Of a stretch of 6,044 nucleotides of DNA, positions 1 through 5,556 are shown piece after piece. Each line of letters starts with the position of its first letter. Position 1 is the stretch's first letter. The DNA lies in NCBI GenBank assembly GCA_005888425.1, contig VAZF01000166.1, positions 1 to 6,044 on the forward strand, in the 5' to 3' direction. This DNA comes from Alphaproteobacteria bacterium (GTDB taxonomy: Bacteria > Pseudomonadota > Alphaproteobacteria > ATCC43930 > CGMCC-115725). The notes below the pieces were generated by a model. That model did no database searches and was not told where the DNA came from. It was given only the letters and a program-made list of their open reading frames with translations. The position numbers and the translations under genes are program-made.

Positions 1-58
1 CGCGCTTACTCATGTCAGCCCGACTCGCTTCAGGTTGTTGTTGTCCCAATAGGGCCAT
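1..58 (-). CDS. 5' end of an unidentified gene leaving the window on the left
   Basis: A minus-strand ATG at 58-56 opens a frame reading MALLGQQQPEASRADMSKR to the window edge, and a second in-frame ATG lies at 13-11 (MSKR...). A well-matched promoter sits upstream at 119-146, so a gene probably starts here. The ATG at 13-11 also overlaps, as ATGA, the TGA at 12-10 that closes another short frame ending in NNNLKRVGLT; translational coupling is conceivable. Neither start has a clear Shine-Dalgarno sequence. Nineteen codons are too few to name a product, and the true start could be either ATG. The existence of the gene is inferred mostly from the promoter and the open frame. Confidence 0.3.
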   Translation of the reverse strand, partial: MALLGQQQPEASRADMSKR

Positions 59-83
59 CCGTCGCACAAACGCACGAAGGCCG

Positions 84-96
84 GGGCGAAGCGCCC
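84..96 (-). other. Small GC hairpin in the leader of the left-edge gene
   Basis: The plus strand has GGGCG-AAG-CGCCC, so the minus-strand leader RNA could fold a 5-bp stem with a 3-nt loop (GGGCG CUU CGCCC). It lies just downstream of the predicted transcription start and is not followed by a U tract. In DNA this GC-rich such a hairpin may be chance. Confidence 0.25.
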
Positions 97-118
97 GCGT
101 TCTTGGGAAAGGGGGTGC

Positions 119-146
119 ACTATATTCAGCGGCTCGGCCAAGTCAA
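119..146 (-). promoter_or_regulatory. Sigma-70-type promoter for the left-edge gene
   Basis: Read on the minus strand there is TTGACT (146-141), a 16-bp spacer, and TATAGT (124-119). Each hexamer matches 5 of 6 consensus bases. Transcription would start near 110-113 and give a leader of about 50-100 nt, depending on which ATG (58 or 13) is used. The same bases give TATATT on the plus strand (121-126), but its best -35 candidate (TTCTTG, 100-105) has only a 15-bp spacer, so the minus-strand reading is the stronger one. Confidence 0.55.
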
Positions 147-211
147 ACCGGCGGCTTCTCGCGCCCGACCTTTCGTCAACAGCGGTTCTCCCGGGGCGTC
201 CCATCCGGGCG

Positions 212-1435
212 GTGATTGCGGCATCCTCCGAATGGGGGCTTCGGCTCTGCGCCCTGCTGCTGGCGCCCCTTTTGGCGCTCGTGCCGCATGCGGTGGCGCC
301 GCTCGCCGCGATGGCCGGATTGTGCGCGGCCGGGATCGTCGCGGCCAACCCGCCCTACCGCTTTGCCGCGCTGCGGGTGCCGGCCGCTTGCCTCGCGGCA
401 CTGCTGCTGTGGGGCCTGGCCACGGCGCTCTGGTCGATCGAGCCGCAGCGCAGCCTCATTCTCGACCTGCGGCTCGCCGCGCCTTTTGTGGCCGCCCTGG
501 CGCTGGCCGCGGCAGCCGAGCGCATCGCCGCGCCGCAGCGGATTGCCATGTTTTTGCTCGCCGGCCTCGGCCTGGGGCTCGCGGTGACGTGGTTCGAGCT
601 GGCAACCGGCGGCGAACTCATCAACCGCATCTCGGTCCGCGGCTTCGAGCCGTACCGTCTCGACCAGATCACGATCGGTCTGACGATCCTCGCGCCGCCG
701 GTCGCAGCCTGGCTGGTCCAGCGCGGCCGGCCGGCGCTCGCCGTGATCGCCGCGGCCGCGATGGCCGGGACAATCGCCTTCCTCGACGACATGACGGCCA
801 AGGCGGGGCTCGTTGCGAGCCTGCCGATGATCGCGCTTCTCTACTGGCGTCCGCGCCCCGTCGCGCGGATCGCCGCCGGTGGCTGCGCGCTCTTCATACT
901 CACCGCGCCGCTGACCCTGGCAAAGCTGGAGCGCATTCCCGGTCTCTTCGCCGCCGCCGATTCGTTCAAGGTGTCGGCCGGGCACCGGCTGCTGATCTGG
1001 TCTTTCACCGGCGAGCACATCGCCGAGCGCCCGCTGCTCGGATGGGGGCTCGACTCGTCCCGTGCGATACCGGGCGGCAACCGCGAAATCCGCCCCGGGC
1101 AGAATTGGCTGTCCTTGCACCCGCATGATGCGGCGCTGCAAGTCTGGCTGGAGCTCGGCATGCCGGGGGCGGTGCTGTTCGCGCTGCTGCTCGGCTGGTT
1201 CTGGCTGCGGCTCGACAGGCTGGCGGCGCCGCGCCTTTATGTGGCCGCGGCCGGCGGCGGTCTGGCGGCAACGCTCGCGCCGCTCTTCGCAGCCTATGGC
1301 GTCTGGCAGGAATGGTGGCTCGGCACGCTTGCGCTCGCGCTGTTTCTTATACTGACCATGGCGCGCGCGGCGACGAGGTCCTCGCCGAGCGCTACTCCGC
1401 CGCCGCCGCGCGATTGGCGCGACGCCGGTCGTTGA
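212..1435 (+). CDS. O-antigen ligase/polymerase family membrane protein (Wzy_C/WaaL-like)
   Basis: This 407-residue protein is very hydrophobic, with about 11-12 predicted membrane segments (for example around 11-45, 52-74, 86-103, 110-130, 150-190, 197-235, 307-333, 342-385). Between segments lies a larger loop, residues about 250-305, with GHRLLIWSFTGEHIAERPLL followed by GWG and then SLHPHDAALQVWLELGMPG (301-319). That loop, with the His-containing HPHDAxLQVWLELG motif at 303-316, is the hallmark of the Wzy_C family, which ligates or polymerises undecaprenyl-linked glycans on the periplasmic face. Ligase (WaaL), polymerase and other glycan-transfer members cannot be told apart from sequence alone. 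The start is GTG at 212; no other usual start codon occurs in frame back to the TAG at 50-52, and the ribosome binding site is weak (GGGCG). No other glycan genes are visible. The Pro/Arg-rich tail overlaps typA by 44 bp. Confidence 0.87.
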   Translation: MIAASSEWGLRLCALLLAPLLALVPHAVAPLAAMAGLCAAGIVAANPPYRFAALRVPAACLAALLLWGLATALWSIEPQRSLILDLRLAAPFVAALALAAAAERIAAPQRIAMFLLAGLGLGLAVTWFELATGGELINRISVRGFEPYRLDQITIGLTILAPPVAAWLVQRGRPALAVIAAAAMAGTIAFLDDMTAKAGLVASLPMIALLYWRPRPVARIAAGGCALFILTAPLTLAKLERIPGLFAAADSFKVSAGHRLLIWSFTGEHIAERPLLGWGLDSSRAIPGGNREIRPGQNWLSLHPHDAALQVWLELGMPGAVLFALLLGWFWLRLDRLAAPRLYVAAAGGGLAATLAPLFAAYGVWQEWWLGTLALALFLILTMARAATRSSPSATPPPPRDWRDAGR

Positions 1436-3227
1436 TGTCGAGGAGCCGCTTGCGCAAGCGGATCGCGCCCGGTGTCACCTCGACGAGCTCGTCATCCTCG
1501 ATATAGGCGATCGCCTCTTCGAGGCTCATCTGCACCGGCGGGGTCAACCGCACCGCCTCGTCCTTTGAGGTCGTGCGGATGTTGGTCAACTGCTTGCCCT
1601 TCAGCGGGTTGACGTCGAGATCGGTGCCGCGGCTATGGGCGCCGACGATCATTCCGGCATAGACATCGGTGCCGGGCGTTACAAAAAGCGGCCCGCGCTC
1701 CTCCAGGTTCCACAACGCATAGGCAACCGCGGGACCCTGGGAGTTCGAGATCAGGACGCCGTTGCGGCGCCCCTCGATCGGGCCCTTGTAGGGTGCATAA
1801 CCGTGGAACAGACGGCTCATGACGCCGCTGCCGCGCGTATCGGTCAGAAACTCGCCGTGATAGCCGATCAGGCCGCGGGTCGGCGCCAGAAACGAGAGAC
1901 GCAATTTGCCGCCGCCTGACGGCCGCATCTCCTGCATCTCGGCCTTGCGTTGGCTCATCTTGTCGATGACGACGCCGGCAAATTCCTCGTCAACATCGAT
2001 GATGATTTCTTCGATCGGCTCCTGACGCTGGCCGCTCTTGGGATCGGTCCTGAACAGGACGCGCGGGCGCGAGATCGACAGTTCGAAGCCCTCGCGCCGC
2101 ATCGTCTCGATCAGGACGCCGAGCTGCAATTCGCCGCGCCCGGCGACCTCGATCGCGTCCTTCTCGGCGTTTTCGCGCACCCGGATCGCGACATTGCCCT
2201 CGGCTTCACGATGCAGCCGCTCGGCGATAACGCGCGAGGTCAGCTTGCTCCCATCGCGCCCGGCGAGCGGGCTGTCATTGACCGAGAAGGTCATCGCCAG
2301 GGTCGGCGGATCGATCGGGTCGGCCGGTAACGCCTCGGTGACCTCGGGGGCGCAGATCGTGTCGGCGACCGTCGTCGCGCCGAGCCCCGCGACGGCAATG
2401 ATATCGCCGGCCTGCGCCTCCTCGATCGGCCGCCGGTCGAGGCCGCGATAGGCGAGCAATTTGGTCAGCCGCGCCTGCTCGATGACTTTGCCATCGCGGG
2501 CCAGCGATTTCACCGGCATGTTGATGCGGGCGATCCCGGAATGAATAAGGCCGGTCAAAACGCGACCGAGATAGGGGTCGTAGTCGAGCGTCGTCGCCAG
2601 CATCGAGAACGGCGCGTCGGGATCCGCTTCCGGCGGCCGCACATGCGCGACGATCAGCTCGAAAAGCGGCGCCAGATCGCGGCGCGGGCCGTCCAGCTCG
2701 GTGACGGCCCAGCCCTCGCGGCCCGAGGCGAACAGGGTCGGGAAATCGAGCTGCGCCTCATTGGCGTCGAGCAAGGCGAACAGGTCGAAAATCTCGTTGT
2801 GGACGGCTTCGGGCCGCGCGTCGGGGCGATCGACCTTGTTGATCACGACAATCGGCTTCAACCCGCGGCGCAGGGCCTTGCCGACGACAAATTTGGTCTG
2901 CGGCAGCGGTCCCTCGGCGGCGTCGACCAGCACGAGGACGCCATCGACCATGCTGAGGATGCGCTCGACCTCGCCGCCGAAATCGGCGTGGCCCGGCGTA
3001 TCGACGATATTGATCCGCACCGCGTGGTCCTTGGCTCGCCACTCGACCGAGGTGCATTTGGCCAGGATCGTGATGCCGCGCTCGCGCTCCAGCTCGTTCG
3101 AATCGAGGGCGCGTTCGGCGACTTGCTGATTGGCGCGAAACGTGCCGCTCTGCCGCAGGAGCTGATCGACGAGCGTCGTCTTTCCATGATCGACATGCGC
3201 GATGATCGCGATATTACGGATATCCAT
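1392..3227 (-). CDS. typA: Ribosome-associated translational GTPase TypA/BipA
   Basis: The product is 611 residues, the usual TypA/BipA length, and starts MDIRNIAIIAHVDHGKTTLV. All GTPase motifs are present: P-loop AHVDHGKTT (10-18), switch I RERGITI (48-54), DTPGH (76-80), NKVD (130-133) and SGREG (168-172). An EF-Tu-like domain 2 follows (about 205-295), then EF-G-like domains (about 308-480) with NVAIRV and GRGELQLGVLIETMRREGFE (363-382), and the BipA-specific C-terminal domain (about 485-600) with GPAVAYALWNLEERG and the conserved TSKDEAVRLTPP (553-564). In known relatives this GTPase binds the 70S ribosome and aids 50S assembly and stress or cold adaptation. It has no separate obvious promoter in the 55-bp gap after the kinase gene, so read-through is likely. 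The tail RRRANRAAAAE is low-complexity and overlaps the convergent ligase gene. Confidence 0.97.
   Translation of the reverse strand: MDIRNIAIIAHVDHGKTTLVDQLLRQSGTFRANQQVAERALDSNELERERGITILAKCTSVEWRAKDHAVRINIVDTPGHADFGGEVERILSMVDGVLVLVDAAEGPLPQTKFVVGKALRRGLKPIVVINKVDRPDARPEAVHNEIFDLFALLDANEAQLDFPTLFASGREGWAVTELDGPRRDLAPLFELIVAHVRPPEADPDAPFSMLATTLDYDPYLGRVLTGLIHSGIARINMPVKSLARDGKVIEQARLTKLLAYRGLDRRPIEEAQAGDIIAVAGLGATTVADTICAPEVTEALPADPIDPPTLAMTFSVNDSPLAGRDGSKLTSRVIAERLHREAEGNVAIRVRENAEKDAIEVAGRGELQLGVLIETMRREGFELSISRPRVLFRTDPKSGQRQEPIEEIIIDVDEEFAGVVIDKMSQRKAEMQEMRPSGGGKLRLSFLAPTRGLIGYHGEFLTDTRGSGVMSRLFHGYAPYKGPIEGRRNGVLISNSQGPAVAYALWNLEERGPLFVTPGTDVYAGMIVGAHSRGTDLDVNPLKGKQLTNIRTTSKDEAVRLTPPVQMSLEEAIAYIEDDELVEVTPGAIRLRKRLLDINDRRRANRAAAAE
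1446..1461. other. 16-bp perfect palindrome inside the 3' end of typA
   Basis: CCGCTTGCGCAAGCGG is a perfect inverted repeat. It begins 11 bp past the ligase stop codon and lies within the typA codons for RLRKRLL. As RNA it could form a 6-bp stem (CCGCUU/AAGCGG) with a GCGC loop. Because the genes converge with no intergenic space, it could serve as a 3' hairpin for the ligase transcript. No U tract follows, so it is not a typical intrinsic terminator. Confidence 0.35.
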
Positions 3228-3282
3228 TCCAACCGTTTTCTTGTTTCCCGCGACAGCACCGCGACAACCGGCCAGCAGAGAC

Positions 3283-4278
3283 TCAGACGAGGCGGGCTGC
3301 CTCGACGAGCCCTTTCAACGCGACTTCCGGCCGCGCGCCGACATGGCTGATGATCTCGGCAGCGCACAGGCTGCCGATACTGCCGCAGGTGGGGAGGGCC
3401 AAGCCGCGGGTCAAGCCGAACAGGAAGCCTGCGGCGTAAAGGTCGCCCGCCCCGGTTGTATCGACGACCCGGGCCACCGGCGCTGCGGCGACCGCGTGCT
3501 CCTCGCCATCGGCCAGGACGAGGCTGCCGCGCTCGCTCCGGGTCAGCGCGGCGATCGCGACATGGCCGCGCACCGCCTTCGCCGCTGCAGCGAAGTCGTC
3601 AGTCTCGTAGAGCGAGCAGATCTCCGCCTCGTTGGCGAACAGGATATCGACCTCGCCCTGGACCAGTTCGCGGAAGACGGCCCGATGCCGCCCGACACAG
3701 AACGGGTCGGAGAGGCTCAGCGCGACACGGCGCCCGGCTGCATGTGCAACTGCCGCGGCCCGGCGGAAGGCGGCCTGCGCCTGCGGCGGGTCGAACAGAT
3801 AGCCTTCGAGATAGGTGACCTGGGCCGACGCGATCAGCGCCTCCTCGATCTCGTCCGGCCCGAGCTCGACGCAGGCGCCGAGATAGGTGCCCATCGTGCG
3901 CTGCCCGTCGGGGGTCACCATGATCAGGCAGCGCGCGGTCGCCGGCCCCGAGGTCGCGGCCGGCGTCTCGAACTTGACGCCGATCGCCCTCAGGTCGTGG
4001 CGAAAGACCGCGCCGAGCTCGTCGTCGCGCACCTTGCCGATATAGGCGCCGCGGCCGCCCAATGAGGCGATCCCGGCCATCGTGTTGCCGGCCGAGCCAC
4101 CCGAGCTCTCGATCGCCGGCCCCATCGCGTCATAGAGAGATTGGGCGCGCGGCGCGTCGATCAGGTTCATCGAGCCCTTGGCAAAGCCCTGGGCGGCGAT
4201 AAAAGCTTCGTCGGCATGCGCGATGACATCGACAATCGCATTGCCGATGCCCACGACATCGATCGCAGCAGAACTCAT
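3283..4278 (-). CDS. PfkB-family adenosine kinase
   Basis: The product is 331 residues, a normal length for the family, and would phosphorylate adenosine (or a related nucleoside) to AMP with ATP in cytoplasmic purine salvage. The N-terminal block DVVGIGNAIVDVIA (7-20) and GFAKGSMNLID (31-41) fit alphaproteobacterial adenosine kinases. The PfkB signature 1 region has SGGSAGNT (59-66). Signature 2 is DTTGAGDLYAAGF (273-285), whose Asp279 is the expected catalytic base and whose GAGD forms the anion hole. NEAE (216-219) is the usual Mg/phosphate motif. The ATG at 4278 is preceded at about 10 nt by GGAG and at about 40 nt by a TATACT element. It lies 55 bp upstream of typA on the same strand. 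Specificity for adenosine rather than a sugar is a family-level inference. Confidence 0.9.
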   Translation of the reverse strand: MSSAAIDVVGIGNAIVDVIAHADEAFIAAQGFAKGSMNLIDAPRAQSLYDAMGPAIESSGGSAGNTMAGIASLGGRGAYIGKVRDDELGAVFRHDLRAIGVKFETPAATSGPATARCLIMVTPDGQRTMGTYLGACVELGPDEIEEALIASAQVTYLEGYLFDPPQAQAAFRRAAAVAHAAGRRVALSLSDPFCVGRHRAVFRELVQGEVDILFANEAEICSLYETDDFAAAAKAVRGHVAIAALTRSERGSLVLADGEEHAVAAAPVARVVDTTGAGDLYAAGFLFGLTRGLALPTCGSIGSLCAAEIISHVGARPEVALKGLVEAARLV

Positions 4279-4316
4279 CTCAACAAAGCTCCAGGCGGGT
4301 CGGCGGAAGGCGGCGG

Positions 4317-4344
4317 AGTATAGGGAGATCGCCCGGCCTCACAA
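4317..4344 (-). promoter_or_regulatory. Likely promoter of the adenosine kinase gene
   Basis: On the minus strand TTGTGA (4344-4339) and TATACT (4322-4317) are separated by 16 bp, matching the sigma-70 consensus at 4/6 and 5/6. Transcription would start near 4310, leaving a leader of about 30 nt that contains the GGAG ribosome binding site. It may also serve typA by read-through. Confidence 0.45.
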
Positions 4345-4422
4345 CCCGCCGCAGCCCCTTCGGTCCGCTGTTCTACAACTTTCACCGGCACCATGAGGCT
4401 AACCAATTGTAAATGCTCAAGT

Positions 4423-4434
4423 TTTTCCGGAAAA
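4423..4434. promoter_or_regulatory. 12-bp perfect palindrome TTTTCCGGAAAA
   Basis: The sequence is its own reverse complement, with an AT-rich outer part and a CCGG core, placed between two divergent genes. That is the form of a dimeric regulator site. No regulator is visible in the window and only one copy was seen, so an operator role is a guess. Confidence 0.25.
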
Positions 4435-4446
4435 GAGGTCGCGGGA

Positions 4447-4490
4447 AACAGCGGCGGAACAGCGGCGGAACAGCGGGATAACAGCGAACC
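4447..4490. repeat. Four imperfect 11-bp tandem repeats
   Basis: Copies lie end to end: AACAGCGGCGG (4447-4457), AACAGCGGCGG (4458-4468), AACAGCGGGAT (4469-4479) and AACAGCGAACC (4480-4490). The first two are identical, and all four share AACAGCG. There is no spacer between copies, so this is not a CRISPR array. It may be a slippage-derived minisatellite or a set of helically phased protein sites. Confidence 0.8.
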
Positions 4491-4552
4491 AGCGCGCCGA
4501 TCGCAAATTGTCTTGGGACATTCTTCGCATCAAAAACGCATCTCCAAGGAAG

Positions 4553-4592
4553 GCTAATACCTGTAATTAGACCATAAACGTGACATATTAGC
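4553..4592. repeat. 7-bp inverted repeat in the AT-rich patch
   Basis: GCTAATA (4553-4559) and TATTAGC (4586-4592) are perfect inverted arms separated by 26 bp, just upstream of the first TATAAT. In AT-rich DNA a 7-bp match is only weakly significant. Confidence 0.3.
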
Positions 4593-4597
4593 ATTTC

Positions 4598-4628
4598 TAT
4601 AATCGGAATATAATCTCGGAATAATCGG
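4598..4628 (+). promoter_or_regulatory. AT-rich element with two perfect TATAAT hexamers and 11-bp-phased repeats
   Basis: TATAAT occurs at 4598-4603 and again at 4609-4614. The surrounding sequence repeats as ATAATCGG (4599-4606), ATAATCTCGG (4610-4619) and ATAATCGG (4621-4628), with starts exactly 11 bp apart. A -35 partner is weak: TTAGCA (4588-4593) is 15 bp from the second TATAAT, while GTGACA (4580-4585) is at a poor distance from both. If active it would drive the EI24 gene with a leader of about 140 nt. It may instead be an activator-dependent promoter or a regulator array. Confidence 0.4.
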
Positions 4629-4761
4629 CGTCAAGAGCCGGCCTGCACGAATTCTCGTTTCCCCGAACGTACCGGCGGCCACGGGATCGGCTCTCTCTCG
4701 ATGGTCACGGCCCGGGCGTTTCGAGTCATTGGGATACCCGACTGGTCGGCATGGGAGGCGC

Positions 4762-5502
4762 ATGGCGCGATCGCAGCCAAATCGTCCGCCGGCTCGCCGC
4801 TTCGGGTATAAGCCCAAAATGATCACGGCCCTGTTGCGTGCGATCCAAGAGCTGTTCACGCCGCCTCTGCGCGGCGTTGTCGTGTTGACCCTTGCGCTGG
4901 CCGTTGCGAGCTTTGCCGCGCTGTGGGTTGGCGTCGCGATCCTCCTCCACAACACCGCGCTGTTCGGCTGGTGGCCGGCCGATTCGCTGGTCGAGCTTCT
5001 GGGCGTTCTCGCCGTGCTGGTGCTGAGCTGGCTTTTGTTCCCGGCGATCGTGACGATGGTCATGGGATTTTTCCTCGACCGGGTCGCCGCCGCGGTCGAG
5101 GCGCGCGATTATCCCGGGCGCGCTCCAGCGCATGGCGCGCCCCTCGGCGAGATCATCGGCGCCACGCTCCGGTTGATGCTGCTGACCCTCCTTTTAAACC
5201 TATTGGTGCTGCCGCTTTACCTGCTGTTGCCGGGGATTAATTTTTTTGTGTTCCTCGGATTGAACGGCTATCTTTTCGGCCGCGCCTATTTTGAGGTGGT
5301 CGCCTTTCGGCGGCTCGACAGGGGGACGGCGAAAGCCGTGCGTCAGCGCTTCGCGGGACGCGTCTTTATCGGGGGGCTCGTGATCACGGGACTGTTCTCG
5401 CTGCCGCTCGTCAACCTGGTTGCGCCGGTCATCGCCACTGCCTTTATGGTGCATGTTTTCGAGAGCCTGCGGCGGGTCGAGCCGCGCATCGCTGCGTCCT
5501 GA
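4762..5502 (+). CDS. EI24-domain (CysZ-like) integral membrane protein
   Basis: From ATG 4762 the protein has 246 residues. It has four to five hydrophobic stretches (about 39-60, 77-102, 133-157, 160-175, 203-230). The family hallmarks are LNGYLFGRAYFEVVAFRRL (167-185), the following basic segment, and SLPLVNLVAPVIATAFMVHVFE (213-234). The EI24 family includes the CysZ sulfate permease, but most alphaproteobacterial members are of unknown function, so sulfate transport is not claimed. The start is uncertain. ATG 4762 has GGGAGG only 3 nt upstream and adds a basic N-terminus (MARSQPNRPPARRFGYKPK), whereas ATG 4819 gives a 227-residue protein starting MITALLRAIQELF, closer to typical family N-termini, but without a ribosome binding site. 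The frame is also open upstream to a TTG at 4729. The gene lies 54 bp before the bactofilin gene and may be co-transcribed with it. Confidence 0.85.
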   Translation: MARSQPNRPPARRFGYKPKMITALLRAIQELFTPPLRGVVVLTLALAVASFAALWVGVAILLHNTALFGWWPADSLVELLGVLAVLVLSWLLFPAIVTMVMGFFLDRVAAAVEARDYPGRAPAHGAPLGEIIGATLRLMLLTLLLNLLVLPLYLLLPGINFFVFLGLNGYLFGRAYFEVVAFRRLDRGTAKAVRQRFAGRVFIGGLVITGLFSLPLVNLVAPVIATAFMVHVFESLRRVEPRIAAS

Positions 5503-5510
5503 CCCGCTCC

Positions 5511-5525
5511 GGCCCTGTGAGGGCC
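5511..5525 (+). terminator. Short stem-loop after the EI24 gene
   Basis: GGCCCT-GTG-AGGGCC forms a 6-bp stem with a 3-nt loop, 8 bp after the EI24 stop. No U tract follows (ATTGCCGCAATTAAT), so it is at most a weak terminator or a processing or stabilising hairpin between the EI24 and bactofilin genes. Confidence 0.3.
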
Positions 5526-5556
5526 ATTGCCGCAATTAATGGGGGGTGCCTATTCC

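Larger units (their letters stand above)
4279..4761. other. Intergenic region of about 480 bp without a convincing gene
   Basis: The kinase gene and the EI24 gene diverge from this region. It contains the kinase promoter near its left end, a TTTTCCGGAAAA palindrome, an 11-bp tandem repeat, and an AT-rich patch from about 4500 to 4630 that stands out from the GC-rich flanks. Short frames exist (for example 4393-4557 on the plus strand and 4594-4382 on the minus strand), but they lack ribosome binding sites and recognisable protein character. Confidence 0.6.

Noticed and set aside
103..1141. Long overlapping open frames on both strands (103-1128 +, 1141-176 -) covering the ligase gene
   Set aside because: They are Arg/Ala/Gly-rich translations of GC-rich DNA in the wrong frames, with no family motifs. 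The 212-1435 frame has membrane segments and the HPHDA motif.
1635..4065. Plus-strand open frames 1635-1919, 1950-2330, 2038-2451, 2541-3350, 2701-3129 and 3202-4065
   Set aside because: They are antisense shadows of typA and the adenosine kinase gene, whose products are complete and clearly recognisable.
4447..4490. Possible CRISPR array
   Set aside because: The units are only 11 bp, contiguous and without spacers, and no cas gene is present.
4393..4557. 54-residue plus-strand frame starting MRLTNCKCSSF
   Set aside because: It has no ribosome binding site, polar low-information content and runs through the 11-bp tandem repeats. I cannot support it as a gene.
4541..4560. Resemblance of the AAGGAAGGCTAATACC-like stretch to a 16S rRNA segment
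   Set aside because: The similarity is a short string only; flanking bases do not follow rRNA sequence, so it is treated as coincidence.
4382..4594. 70-residue minus-strand frame in the intergenic region
   Set aside because: No ribosome binding site or family resemblance was seen, and it crosses the repeats; probably chance.
4554..5133. Minus-strand frames 5063-4554 and 5133-4726
   Set aside because: They are mostly antisense to the EI24 gene, and their Arg/Ser/Gln-rich composition is typical of shadow frames.
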